This document shows, in pieces, positions 26,015 through 35,419 of a DNA stretch of 60,190 nt. The notes under the pieces were generated by a model, which saw only the letters and a list, made by a program, of their open reading frames with translations, was not told the origin of the DNA and made no database searches. Where the stretch lies: assembly GCF_003286125.1 (NCBI RefSeq), contig NZ_QMED01000025.1, forward strand, positions 1 to 60,190, written 5' to 3'. How positions within the stretch are numbered: the first letter of the stretch is position 1; every line of letters begins with the position of its first letter. A program made the translations under genes and the position numbers. This DNA is from Algibacillus agarilyticus. Lineage in GTDB: Bacteria; Pseudomonadota; Gammaproteobacteria; Enterobacterales; Alteromonadaceae.

Positions 26015-28966
26015 TTATTTAGCCGCTTTAGCGTTAAATAAGCTGCGTCGGCAAACTAATAATAACGTTAACACCCAGAATAAAATACCGGTGCTACCGC
26101 CACCACTGTCACTGTTACTATCGTTGCCATTATCTTCACTTGGACTAGACGTCGGTTCTGGTGTAGGTGTAGGTTCGGGATCGGGTGTAGGTTCTGGAGT
26201 CGGCTCAGGCATAGCCGCTTCTGCTACCGAAATAGTCGCTTGCGCTTCTATGGTTAACCCACTGGTATCGGTCGCAATGGCTTTTAGGGTATGGCTGCCT
26301 GCCGTTAACCCCAGTAATGCTGAACTTGTTGCCGTCCATTGATAAGGTTCTTCTGTATCTTGTGACACTAAAACATCATTAACATATAAAGCGACATGTT
26401 CAATCGATGCAGCTGGCGTGGTAGCGGCCGCAGAAGTTGAAACCGCAATACTGCTATACCCTTCGGTTAAATCTGTTGGCATTGCGCTAAAACTAACGGT
26501 TGGCGGAGTAGGCACAGGCGCTACTGCCGACACGATCACTTGCATCGTTGCTTCTGCGGTTACATCGCTACTATCAGTTACAATCGCCTTAAACGTGTGC
26601 TCACCTATCGGTAAGTTAAGTAACTCAGCCGAATTTGGAGAATTAGTATGACCCCACTCATAAGGCGCGACAGACTCTTTGCGGATTAAATTGTTATTGA
26701 TATATAAGTCGACTTGTTTTATCGATAAGCTATCTACCGGTGTTGATGCTGCAATATCAAGCGATAAACTAGCGTAACCTTCGGTTAAATTTAACGTATT
26801 TTGAGCAAAAGCAACAACAGGCGTATTATCAACGACATTAATTTGTATTGTCGTTTCAGCCGTCTCGTTTTGACTATCCGTGACAATGGCTTTGGCGGTA
26901 TATGAACCTAGCGCCAATTTTGATAATTTAGCTTCGGCTTGAGTCCATTGGTAGGGGCCATTTGCTAATTCAGAAACTAATTCATTATCAAGATACAAAG
27001 ATACCGATGTAATCGTTCTAGCTGGATCGGGTGTATTGGCGTTAACCGATAATGAAAGTGCACTGTAATTCGGACTTAGCGATACTTTTTGCTGATTAAA
27101 TGAAATAGTCGGTGTGGGTGGCACAACATTAATGTTTATTGTTTCTTCCGATGTTTCGTTTTGGCTATCGGTTACAACCGCTTTAATAATATGTTCGCCC
27201 GCTGCTAATCCAGCTAATACCGTGTTTGATTCGTCCCAACTATAAGGTCCGCTCGTCATTTCGCTAACCAAAGTATCACCTACATAAAGACTAACGCTGC
27301 TAATGGTTCGATCATCTTCTGGCGAAGCGGCGTTTAAGGCCACCTTGATTTGCTTGTAACCTACCAACAAGGTTTCAGGGTGTTGCGTAAACGAAATGCT
27401 AGGCGCTGATTGCGCACCTAATGCTAAATTAATAACTTGCAAGTGAAGCGGACGTGCATCACCTGAGCTGCTTTCTAGTAAATAGTAATAAAGCTTGCCA
27501 TCATCGATATACGGTACACCTTTTGAAAAGGTTTTACCGGTTGTAGGTGCGTAAACCCGAACAAAATCATTCGTACCACCCGGCGCTTTATCGATATAAG
27601 GACGACCATTAGATAAACCGATAATATAAATATCATTACCTGAAGTGTATAACTCATCAGCACCGGCAAAATCAGTTGTCGTCGTAAACTCAGTTGTACC
27701 GCCTTTGCGGTAGGTGTGCACGACCTTAGTATTCGCACGATCAATCGTGTCGGTCACCTTTCCGATAAAATGAACATCATCATTATCAGTTACTGTCCAA
27801 TCAAAACCACCTACCATTGATAGACGAGACGTTTCGGTAACATCCGGATATAAATCGCCGGGCTCTGAAACTTTAATGGGATCGGTATTTAATACTGGAA
27901 ATTCGCTCAATGTTTCGTGGTTATAATTTTTCCAATCAGATTGACCCGTCGGATCATCAGAATAAGCACCAAAGAACCCATTTTGATATTTATATTTATC
28001 GGTTACATTAGCGCGCTGCTGAAACCCAATACGGATTTTACCGTTGAGGTATTTCATTTCGCCATAAACACCATAGTTGTATGCGTTACCACGAGATAAA
28101 GCTTCTTTACGGTTAAATTCTTTAAAGCCTGTTTGCCATTTAGCGCCATCGTATCTTATATATGAAAAGTTACCATTTTGAGAACGGCCTTTACGCATAT
28201 ATAAAAATAAATCACCCTCATTCGTTGTAAAAAATTTAGGATACGATAATGCTTGAAATTTATTGGCGTTAACTTCACCGTTTAGGGTGATGTGTTTATA
28301 TTCGTCAAGTTCATCCGCAGGGCTAAATTTAGCATTGACCGGATCGTTGCCGTCATAATAGTCATCTTTGACAAACAGATCTAAAGTAAATTCTTCATCC
28401 GGTACGGTTAATGAGTTAGGCTTAGAATAGTAATATTTGAAGTAATCATTTGCTGCACTGCCATCTGATGGATTAGTTGGTGATAATGAGTGTTGATCAA
28501 ACACCATGTGAATACTTTCATTTTTTGGACTTAACCCAATCGCGATCGTATTATGCGTTTCGCCAATCCACCAACGATTTGAATACCCCGTATGGCGGTG
28601 CGGAAATTCAATAGTGACCTTTTTACCGGTTGTTGTATTGTAACGCGTTAGCATAACGTGGCGATCATCTTTGCCACCTCGATACCATGTCATAAACACA
28701 AAATTTTTGTAAACCTTAATACAATCACCATGTGGGTTGATCGCAGGGCCATACATATAATCGTATTGTTCTGGACCTACATCGGGATCGTTTTCGGCCG
28801 CTTTAGTTGATGATTTTTTATCGCCGTTAAAATATAAGCCTTTATCGGTTAAAAAAATTTCTTCTTCGAGTTCAATATTAGCGTAAAGCGGAGCAGACGA
28901 GAGCGATGCAATTAAGCATAAAAGATGAGACTTAAATTTCAGCCTCTTTTGTATATATTTATTCAT
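26015..28966 (-). CDS. PL24-type ulvan lyase with four Ig-like domains and GlyGly-CTERM tail
   Basis: The true start is ATG 28966 (MNKYIQKRLKF); the upstream TTG is not needed. After a signal peptide, residues about 30-520 match the seven-bladed BNR-type propeller of long ulvan lyases: NPHGDCIKVYKNFVFMTWYR, IEFPHRHTGY, GETHNTIAIGL and HMVFDQHS hold the histidines expected in the active site. Beta-elimination by this family cuts between rhamnose-3-sulfate and uronate. Four bacterial Ig-like domains of about 95 residues follow, then a Pro/Glu/Thr linker and GGGSTGILFWVL plus basic residues, a GlyGly-CTERM signal for rhombosortase processing. So it is probably displayed or released through type II secretion. 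A sister enzyme at 56973 has a different C-terminus. Confidence 0.85.
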   Translation of the reverse strand: MNKYIQKRLKFKSHLLCLIASLSSAPLYANIELEEEIFLTDKGLYFNGDKKSSTKAAENDPDVGPEQYDYMYGPAINPHGDCIKVYKNFVFMTWYRGGKDDRHVMLTRYNTTTGKKVTIEFPHRHTGYSNRWWIGETHNTIAIGLSPKNESIHMVFDQHSLSPTNPSDGSAANDYFKYYYSKPNSLTVPDEEFTLDLFVKDDYYDGNDPVNAKFSPADELDEYKHITLNGEVNANKFQALSYPKFFTTNEGDLFLYMRKGRSQNGNFSYIRYDGAKWQTGFKEFNRKEALSRGNAYNYGVYGEMKYLNGKIRIGFQQRANVTDKYKYQNGFFGAYSDDPTGQSDWKNYNHETLSEFPVLNTDPIKVSEPGDLYPDVTETSRLSMVGGFDWTVTDNDDVHFIGKVTDTIDRANTKVVHTYRKGGTTEFTTTTDFAGADELYTSGNDIYIIGLSNGRPYIDKAPGGTNDFVRVYAPTTGKTFSKGVPYIDDGKLYYYLLESSSGDARPLHLQVINLALGAQSAPSISFTQHPETLLVGYKQIKVALNAASPEDDRTISSVSLYVGDTLVSEMTSGPYSWDESNTVLAGLAAGEHIIKAVVTDSQNETSEETININVVPPTPTISFNQQKVSLSPNYSALSLSVNANTPDPARTITSVSLYLDNELVSELANGPYQWTQAEAKLSKLALGSYTAKAIVTDSQNETAETTIQINVVDNTPVVAFAQNTLNLTEGYASLSLDIAASTPVDSLSIKQVDLYINNNLIRKESVAPYEWGHTNSPNSAELLNLPIGEHTFKAIVTDSSDVTAEATMQVIVSAVAPVPTPPTVSFSAMPTDLTEGYSSIAVSTSAAATTPAASIEHVALYVNDVLVSQDTEEPYQWTATSSALLGLTAGSHTLKAIATDTSGLTIEAQATISVAEAAMPEPTPEPTPDPEPTPTPEPTSSPSEDNGNDSNSDSGGGSTGILFWVLTLLLVCRRSLFNAKAAK

Positions 28967-29244
28967 CAATGAAACAACCTAATTACTTTTATATTAACAA
29001 TACAAATCAAAATAAGCCACATTCTGTCATATAAAACTTAACATATAAAGTACAATTACAACAAAAGACACATTTGGATCAATTAAGACCTAATGTGACT
29101 TAAAAGGTCGAATTAAATGTGATGGCTTTATCTAATTGATATTGATAGAAAAAGGACGTTAGCTTGTTTATTGCAGGAGGTGAGATAAATAGAGTCGTTT
29201 ATAGAGAGAAGGAATTAAATGAAAGATCATTAATGTGAAATACA

Positions 29245-29273
29245 TTACGTGTAATAAAGCTAATTACACGTAA
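29245..29273. terminator. Inverted repeat downstream of the hybrid kinase
   Basis: TTACGTGTAAT and ATTACACGTAA form a perfect 11-bp stem with a 7-base loop, about 60 bases past the minus-strand kinase stop. The remaining gap (28967-29333) should hold the promoter of the PL24 gene; no clear -35/-10 pair stands out. Confidence 0.4.
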
Positions 29274-29333
29274 CGTTTTAAAAGGAAAAAGTCACCTTAG
29301 TACACACTATATTGGTTTCATAAAATACCCCCG

Positions 29334-31763
29334 TCACTTGGGGATATAATCATGCAAAACACGATAAAGTTCATTCATATCAATTGGCTTGCCTACATGC
29401 GATACAAAACCTTGTTTTATATAAGCTTTTACATCTTCAACCATAATGTTAGCGGTAAGCGCAATAACGGGAATATGGCTTTTTAGCGCATTAATTTTTT
29501 GTTGAGCTTCAATGCCATCCATTTCAGGCATATGAATATCCATTAATACCAAATCAAAATCTTCTTTTTGAATCGCGTCGCAAGCGAGCTTGCCATTTTC
29601 GACAATCGAAACGTGCGCTTGTGTCTCTTTTAGCATAGATTCAATAATCACTTGGTTTATCATATTATCTTCAGCAACCAGTATGCGTTTCCCGACCAGT
29701 ATTGGCGCGGCAGCAGATTGACCCGTCTTGCATCCTGCTTTTACGTCAACGGCTTTTAAGGGCAACATCACCTCGATGCATGTGCCTTGATCAACCACAC
29801 TGGTTAAATTGATCGTGCCACCCATCAAGTTAATCAGAGAAATACAAATCGACATACCTAACCCTGTACCCCCATATTTTCGGGTAGTAGAAGAATCCGC
29901 TTGGGTAAATCGTTCAAAAACCTGAGCTTGTGCTTCTTCACTCATCCCGATACCAGTATCGGTAATGTTAAGGCTTATCGCGTTATTTTGACCATGGTTA
30001 ACGTGGCTTATTTCTATTTTAACCTGACCTTTGTGCGTAAACTTAACGGCATTTGAAGCTAGATTTAATACAATTTGTTTTACCCTAACAACATCCCCTT
30101 CCCAGCCATCAATAAAATTTTCATCAATAATGGTTAAAAATTCAATTCGCTTTGTACTGATAAGCGAATTGAGATCATGCTGCACTGAATTAAGTACTTC
30201 AGCTAACAAAAACGGTTGCTGTTCTAAATCGAGTTTGTTGGATTCTATTTTAGAGTAATCCAAAATATCATTAATAACCGTGAGTAAACTTTTTGCTGAA
30301 TATGAGGCATGATTAAGAATACTCGTGAGACTGGGATCAACTCCGCTTTTGCTCAATAGTTGTAGACTGCCTAAAATCGCATTCATTGGGGTCCGAATTT
30401 CATGGCTCATATTAGCTAAAAAATGGCTTTTAGCTTTTGATGCATTTTCGGCTGCAATTTTAGCTTTTTCAAGCGCCCTAATCGTCTCAACTTTTTCGGT
30501 GATATCATAATTAACCCCGATAACGCGTATTGGCTTGCCAGTGTCATCTTTAATCACTTCAGCACTGGCTTTCATGGTTCTAATTTGGCCATCAGGCCTA
30601 ATAACTCTAAATTCGGGGTCATATTTATCTGTACCATTAATTGCATCTGATAATTTTGCGATAGCATTGTCTAAATCATCAGGGTGCACACTACTTGTCC
30701 AAGTATCATAAGCGCCGCTAAATTGCTTTTTACTCCTACCATAAAGTGTGTGCATCCACTCATCCCAAATTAACTCATTCGTGTTTAGATCCCATTCCCA
30801 AATACCAATACCGGCAGAATCATTGGCGATGTTCATTCGTAGTGCGCTTAAATCGGCTTTTTCTTTAGCGGCTTCGAGTTCTTGTTCATTTTGTTTTTGC
30901 TGAGATATATCTTGAACAACAGACCAAATATAATCTTGACCCGTTAACTCGACTATTTTAATACCTGAAAGTAAAACAGGGTAAGTATGTCCGTCTTTAT
31001 GGATATATTCTTTTTGGTAAGGTCCGTATCGACCTTTTTCTGCCATGTTTTTGAGTTGTAAAAGCTCTTGTTGTTCATACTTTTTCGGGGTTAATTGCCA
31101 ATAATCCATTGTATTGAGTTCGTCTACGGTGTAACCCGTAAAACGGCCAAACTCGTTATTTACATATTCAAACTTACCATCAGATGCATGATTAATCGCA
31201 ATACCAACAGGTGCTAAATTAACAAACTCTTCAAATTTTCTTTTTTCTTGCTCTAATAATGCCGACTTACTTTGTAAAAGCGCTTTGGCTTCTTGCATTT
31301 GTTGTTTGAGCTTTAATTCTTGGTTTTTGATATCAGAGATATCCGAAACAAAAGCACAAACGAGTTCGTCTTGACCATTTTGTATAAAATGCGCTTTAAC
31401 ACGAACCGGAATTATATGGCCATCTTTGCATTGATGTTTAGTTTCAAAATCGATATGCTTTTTAGTTTTTAATTCTGACCAAAAGCTAGGCCATATTTCT
31501 TTAGAAAAAACTAAATCCCATTCCCACACTCGCATACCAATTAAGTCGCTTTTTTCATAGCCAAGCTTTGTACAAACAGCATTATTTACATATATAATTT
31601 CTGAGTCTGCTTTTATCCAAAATATTTCATCCGTGGCCAGCTCTGCGGTTGTTTGTAATAACATTAACAACTCTGCATTGTTTATCGACTGTGGAAAATC
31701 CAAAGGCTTTTCATCAACTTGCATCGACTTTAATTCGACATTTAATTCCATGCGGCTCTTCAT
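29334..31763 (-). CDS. Soluble hybrid histidine kinase with three PAS domains
   Basis: This 809-residue protein has no signal peptide or membrane helix. It has three PAS/PAC units (about 25-145, 175-290 and 305-425, e.g. DIFWIKADSEIIYVNNAV and FEYVNNEFGRFTGY), a HisKA domain with the phospho-histidine in MSHEIRTPMNAILG, a HATPase domain (NLASNAVKFTHKG, DTGIGM, YGGTGLGMSI) and a C-terminal receiver (VAEDNMINQ, Asp in LVLMDIHMPEMDG, final Lys in GKPID). It lacks an Hpt or DNA-binding domain, so it must pass the phosphate to a partner outside the window. It lies between lyase genes, so a role in sensing intracellular state during ulvan use is plausible but unproven. Confidence 0.93.
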   Translation of the reverse strand: MKSRMELNVELKSMQVDEKPLDFPQSINNAELLMLLQTTAELATDEIFWIKADSEIIYVNNAVCTKLGYEKSDLIGMRVWEWDLVFSKEIWPSFWSELKTKKHIDFETKHQCKDGHIIPVRVKAHFIQNGQDELVCAFVSDISDIKNQELKLKQQMQEAKALLQSKSALLEQEKRKFEEFVNLAPVGIAINHASDGKFEYVNNEFGRFTGYTVDELNTMDYWQLTPKKYEQQELLQLKNMAEKGRYGPYQKEYIHKDGHTYPVLLSGIKIVELTGQDYIWSVVQDISQQKQNEQELEAAKEKADLSALRMNIANDSAGIGIWEWDLNTNELIWDEWMHTLYGRSKKQFSGAYDTWTSSVHPDDLDNAIAKLSDAINGTDKYDPEFRVIRPDGQIRTMKASAEVIKDDTGKPIRVIGVNYDITEKVETIRALEKAKIAAENASKAKSHFLANMSHEIRTPMNAILGSLQLLSKSGVDPSLTSILNHASYSAKSLLTVINDILDYSKIESNKLDLEQQPFLLAEVLNSVQHDLNSLISTKRIEFLTIIDENFIDGWEGDVVRVKQIVLNLASNAVKFTHKGQVKIEISHVNHGQNNAISLNITDTGIGMSEEAQAQVFERFTQADSSTTRKYGGTGLGMSICISLINLMGGTINLTSVVDQGTCIEVMLPLKAVDVKAGCKTGQSAAAPILVGKRILVAEDNMINQVIIESMLKETQAHVSIVENGKLACDAIQKEDFDLVLMDIHMPEMDGIEAQQKINALKSHIPVIALTANIMVEDVKAYIKQGFVSHVGKPIDMNELYRVLHDYIPK

Positions 31764-31841
31764 TTAATTTAAGTTTAAATTAATCGTGATGGTTTAATTA
31801 TAGACTAAAATCACCTTATTACGGGTCAATGTATTTCATTA

Positions 31842-32115
31842 TTCTAGGGCGTGTTGATCTTTTGTGTATGCTTTTGCAACCGTATTTGCACGATTTATAC
31901 AAGGCAGAGCGATTGCAGTGTCGTTATTCTACATAAAAGAGCGATAGCGTAGTAGAAATAGTGCAAATGAGTTGCCCTTTGGGTTCAATCCAAAACGTTT
32001 TGCTCTTTGTTATTGGCTTTTGACGTAGAACCACTATGCCATCAAGCCAATGCCGCGATCAAAACGCTTTGAAATTGAACAAAATCTATACGACAAAGGT
32101 AAACACGCCCTAGAA
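31842..32115. mobile_element. MITE-like element with terminal inverted repeats
   Basis: A 274-bp non-coding element starts TTCTAGGGCGTGTTGATC and ends AGGTAAACACGCCCTAGAA. The outer 14 bases are an exact inverted repeat and the match continues imperfectly (CTTTTGTGTAT against the reverse of ATACGACAAAG). No open frame fills it. It separates the hybrid-kinase gene from the PL25-like gene. An isolated end-like sequence (AAACACGCCCTA) occurs at 37453-37464. Confidence 0.75.
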
Positions 32116-32124
32116 AGGCACTCT

Positions 32125-33630
32125 TCAATTTTGGTTTGAAGAATTTACATTAAAACGAGCTTCTGCCGCTTTTCTTGGTATTGGGCCGTTAGCTCCCACC
32201 AAATAAATCTTGTGTAATTGACTGTTTGCTTGTTTTTCGGCTACCAAAATTTGAGCATCTGGATGCGCATTTTCGATTGTGGCCGTTAAAGCCCAGTTAG
32301 CCTTTGCACGGCGTAATAGCTCTTTTTCTTTGATAAAAGTAGGGTCTGCATTATTTGTCGGCTGGCGGGTAAACGAGGCAATCACACCGTCATCGTTGTC
32401 TTTGTAGCCTAACAAAAAGGTAAGTTGCTGCTGATTAATATAGAAATCGCCGCGAGTATCGGTATTTGTGTGCTTTGCTGTTGGGTTAATAACCTGCCCT
32501 TGGCTCCACTCTTTTCCTGTCCAATAATAATAATGAGTTTGTTTAGGTCCCCCCGTGTTTTTACCTAAATTTTCGCCAATGTTAATCGCAAGATGTGGGT
32601 TACCTTGCTTATCTAGCGTTGCTGAGCCATTAAATGTCCAGTGATCACCAGTACGGGCAACTAAGGTTTTTTGCTCTGCGATTTCTCGCGTAACCGGTAT
32701 GGGCAGTTGTTCATTACTAATGTTACGCAATTGCTGTGTTTTCGTATCTAGCACCATGTAGTATAAGTCGTGACGTTGAGTTACGTGCCCTAACCCTTTG
32801 GGGCCTTCATTGCGTAACCAACACACATGGTAATCATAAGATAAAATAATATCACTACCTTGCCCTTTAGATGCCCAAATATACCAACTATCGGTCGCCT
32901 TAATATCAGCACGCTGTTTATGCTTCAAAATAGAAACGGCAGGGTCAAACGTGCGGCCGTGATCAGTCGATTTTTGATAAACCCAATCACTTCGATGCGC
33001 ACCATGACGATAGATAAGATAGATATCGCCATTATCCATTTTAATGGCTTGGTTATAAGTACCAAAAACCGAAACATTATCTAAATTTTCCCATTCTGAT
33101 ATATCATAAGGGCGCTTAGAAATCGCATGTTTATTGCGCCCTAACCCACCTCCACCATATTTATTTTTACCATATTTAGCGCCAGCACCATGGCCACCAT
33201 AAAAAATATGAATATAACCGAGATCATCAATTAGCAGGGTGGGTTTACCATGACTATCAATTTTTCCACGTGTTTGAAAAACGGTTGCTAAATCACTAAA
33301 CCCGGCCTGAACAGGGCCAAACCAAGATTGTTTTTTATGGTGATAAGCCGCCACTAGTGGATGTGTATTGGGTCCTTGATAACTAACATAAGTTACACCA
33401 TTAACATGAACACCCGCAGGGTGTTGAATAATTGCAAGCGGATTACCAAATGCATTATCAGCGAAGTAATCAACGTATGCATCAGTGGTATTTTGGGATG
33501 ATTGAGAGGTTGTTGGGTTAAGTAAATGAGTTAAATTACAACCCACTAAAAAGCAACTCAAAATTAAGATATATAAAAGAGGCATCATTATTTTTTTTAA
33601 TAAATTACAGGAAACCATTAAATCAGTCAT
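32125..33630 (-). CDS. PL25-type ulvan lyase lipoprotein (copy a)
   Basis: This is a 501-residue lipoprotein with lipobox LVGC; the start may be ATG 33630 or 33618, both giving a workable signal. The body is a BNR-type beta-propeller with GVTYVSYQGPNTHPLVAAYHH, KIDSHGKPTLLIDDLGYIHI, FYGGHGAGA and DIYLIYRHGAHRSDW, which I associate with PL25 ulvan lyases (about 480-500 residues). It resembles 35420-37120 in order and motifs but is clearly diverged. The likely role is cleavage of ulvan or ulvan oligomers at the cell surface or in the periplasm. A hairpin at 33706 separates it from the TPR gene, so it may have its own promoter in the 110-bp gap. Confidence 0.75.
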   Translation of the reverse strand: MTDLMVSCNLLKKIMMPLLYILILSCFLVGCNLTHLLNPTTSQSSQNTTDAYVDYFADNAFGNPLAIIQHPAGVHVNGVTYVSYQGPNTHPLVAAYHHKKQSWFGPVQAGFSDLATVFQTRGKIDSHGKPTLLIDDLGYIHIFYGGHGAGAKYGKNKYGGGGLGRNKHAISKRPYDISEWENLDNVSVFGTYNQAIKMDNGDIYLIYRHGAHRSDWVYQKSTDHGRTFDPAVSILKHKQRADIKATDSWYIWASKGQGSDIILSYDYHVCWLRNEGPKGLGHVTQRHDLYYMVLDTKTQQLRNISNEQLPIPVTREIAEQKTLVARTGDHWTFNGSATLDKQGNPHLAINIGENLGKNTGGPKQTHYYYWTGKEWSQGQVINPTAKHTNTDTRGDFYINQQQLTFLLGYKDNDDGVIASFTRQPTNNADPTFIKEKELLRRAKANWALTATIENAHPDAQILVAEKQANSQLHKIYLVGANGPIPRKAAEARFNVNSSNQN

Positions 33631-33705
33631 CCGTAATAAATGTCAATCAAATTAAACCATAAAAACCCATTAGTGGTTATTAAATTTTTAACGATAGCAA
33701 TTTCA

Positions 33706-33733
33706 ATATGAGTGTTCGATTAAACACTCATAT
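33706..33733 (-). terminator. Hairpin after the TPR lipoprotein gene
   Basis: ATATGAGTGTT and AACACTCATAT form a perfect 11-bp stem with a 6-base loop, 8 bases past the TPR gene stop on the minus strand. Confidence 0.6.
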
Positions 33734-33741
33734 ATTTATGT

Positions 33742-35127
33742 TCACTTTGCATTTTGAGTTCCGTTTATGTCAACAATAATTTTTTGCGCATGGTCATAAT
33801 ATTTTGAATAACTTGGTACTTTTTCGGCTTCAAAAATAGCTTGCTGATATTTCATTTCGGCTAATAATATTCGAGCCAGGATAGTATATGAATGGTATTT
33901 TGCTTCATCTTCAAGCGGGTTTTGTAATGCGAGGTTAATGGCTTTAGTCGCCGCTTCAACTTGTTTATGATTAATTAATGTCTGTGCCAGCAAGCTTTTA
34001 TAAATATAATTGTTTGATAAATTAAACGCTCTATCGTAATACGCTTCAGCTTGTTTTAAGTTTTCATTATCGCTATACCAAGAAGCAAGTAATGAAAAGT
34101 TATTTTCATTTTCAGTGCATTTTTTTTCTTTTAAACAATCGGCTAACAACGCTGTAGCGAGTTCATGTTTGCCATTTAAACGATACATTTTTCCTAATCT
34201 AATCATATTTTTCTCTGTTCTATTTATGCTTTTGATAAATAGTAACTCCATGTATTTAATCGCATTGTTATAGTCATCAGCCATGAAATATATATTTGAT
34301 ATTGTTTTCATCATTTTGTGATTGTTTGGATCGCTTTCTAAAATTAAATGAGCGGCAGACACTGCGTTATTATAATATTTGATGTCATACCAAGCTGATA
34401 AGTTGAGGGATAAAGATTTTATATTTCTATTATCAATAACATAAGCCTTATTCGATGCCGCCGCTGCCATGGCATACTCCTTAAGTTTATAGAAGGAGAG
34501 AGCTAATTTAAGGTGATTATCACTTGTCAGGTGCCCACGAGCCGCTAGTAAATCATAGGTATAATCGATAGCTTTGTGATGGTTTTCTTGTTGCATGTTC
34601 AATAATATTAGCGTTTTCAACGACGAAATATGTTCATTTTTATTTAAATGGAACCCTGATATTGATTTTTCTAAATATAAAATACCGTTTTCATAATCAT
34701 CAATTTTAGCGTACAGATTGCCAATAACTCGATTGATAAAAGCGGCATCAAACTTAGATTTAGATTTAGATTTAAGTTTTAACGTGAAAAAAGCCTTTAT
34801 AACCTCATCTGTACTGTTTTTGTCTATAAGAGAAAATAAATGAGAAACTTGCTTAGCGATCCCGGGGGTCATCACTGAACTACGCCAGTTAATTTTGTTG
34901 CTTTTATTGGCAAATGAAGACATTAAATCGTCATATTTCTTTTCTATATCTTTCGCAAAATTAAATTCAATAATGGCCGCTTGGTTAAGTGGCTTGTGCC
35001 GAATAATGGCGTTCGCTTTAGTCTGTGTATTTGAGTCAATCGTTTGCTTAGTTGTTTCATTTGTCGATGAACAACTAGCTAAGTTTACTAACAAAAAAAT
35101 AAATAGCGATTTAGAAAATAGGGTCAT
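33742..35127 (-). CDS. TPR-repeat lipoprotein
   Basis: The best start is ATG 35127 (MTLFSKSLFIFLLVNLASC), with AAAGG 8 bases upstream; the 29 residues of upstream open frame are dropped. The 461-residue lipoprotein (lipobox LASC) contains about eight degenerate tetratricopeptide repeats (e.g. KIDDYENGILYLEKSISGF, NAIKYMELLFIKS, QAEAYYDRAFNLSNNYIYKS). Such lipoproteins act as periplasmic or outer-membrane scaffolds. It sits between the two PL25-type lyase genes on the same strand, which suggests a helper role in assembling or docking them, but its partner cannot be read from sequence. Confidence 0.85.
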   Translation of the reverse strand: MTLFSKSLFIFLLVNLASCSSTNETTKQTIDSNTQTKANAIIRHKPLNQAAIIEFNFAKDIEKKYDDLMSSFANKSNKINWRSSVMTPGIAKQVSHLFSLIDKNSTDEVIKAFFTLKLKSKSKSKFDAAFINRVIGNLYAKIDDYENGILYLEKSISGFHLNKNEHISSLKTLILLNMQQENHHKAIDYTYDLLAARGHLTSDNHLKLALSFYKLKEYAMAAAASNKAYVIDNRNIKSLSLNLSAWYDIKYYNNAVSAAHLILESDPNNHKMMKTISNIYFMADDYNNAIKYMELLFIKSINRTEKNMIRLGKMYRLNGKHELATALLADCLKEKKCTENENNFSLLASWYSDNENLKQAEAYYDRAFNLSNNYIYKSLLAQTLINHKQVEAATKAINLALQNPLEDEAKYHSYTILARILLAEMKYQQAIFEAEKVPSYSKYYDHAQKIIVDINGTQNAK

Positions 35128-35369
35128 GAAATACCTTTGTTTTAATTTTAACGAGCACTTAATAATGATTTTTATCATTATTAAGATGTTGAATACATAA
35201 ATTAGCGTAACCATAAAAATGGGGTTATTCGCTAAAAATGATGGACAAGTATGAATAAAATCAGGGGACTGTAAAAAATAAGTTACAACGGTTTATGTAT
35301 ATACCAAATCACGTCAAGATTCGAGTTTATCGTTCGGGTGGGCTTTAAAATAACAAATAAGACTTATCT

Positions 35370-35412
35370 CCAAGTCACATCACATGCCTATTTAGCATGT
35401 GACGTGACTTGG
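35370..35412 (-). terminator. Terminator of the PL25-type gene (copy b)
   Basis: CCAAGTCACATCACATGC pairs with GCATGTGACGTGACTTGG with one mismatch (17 of 18 pairs) around a 7-base loop, 8 bases past the minus-strand stop. Confidence 0.75.
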
Positions 35413-35419
35413 CTATATA

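Noticed and set aside
33742-35214. Start of the TPR gene at 35214
   Set aside because: The upstream 29 codons lack a ribosome site and would precede the lipobox signal; ATG 35127 with AAAGG is better.
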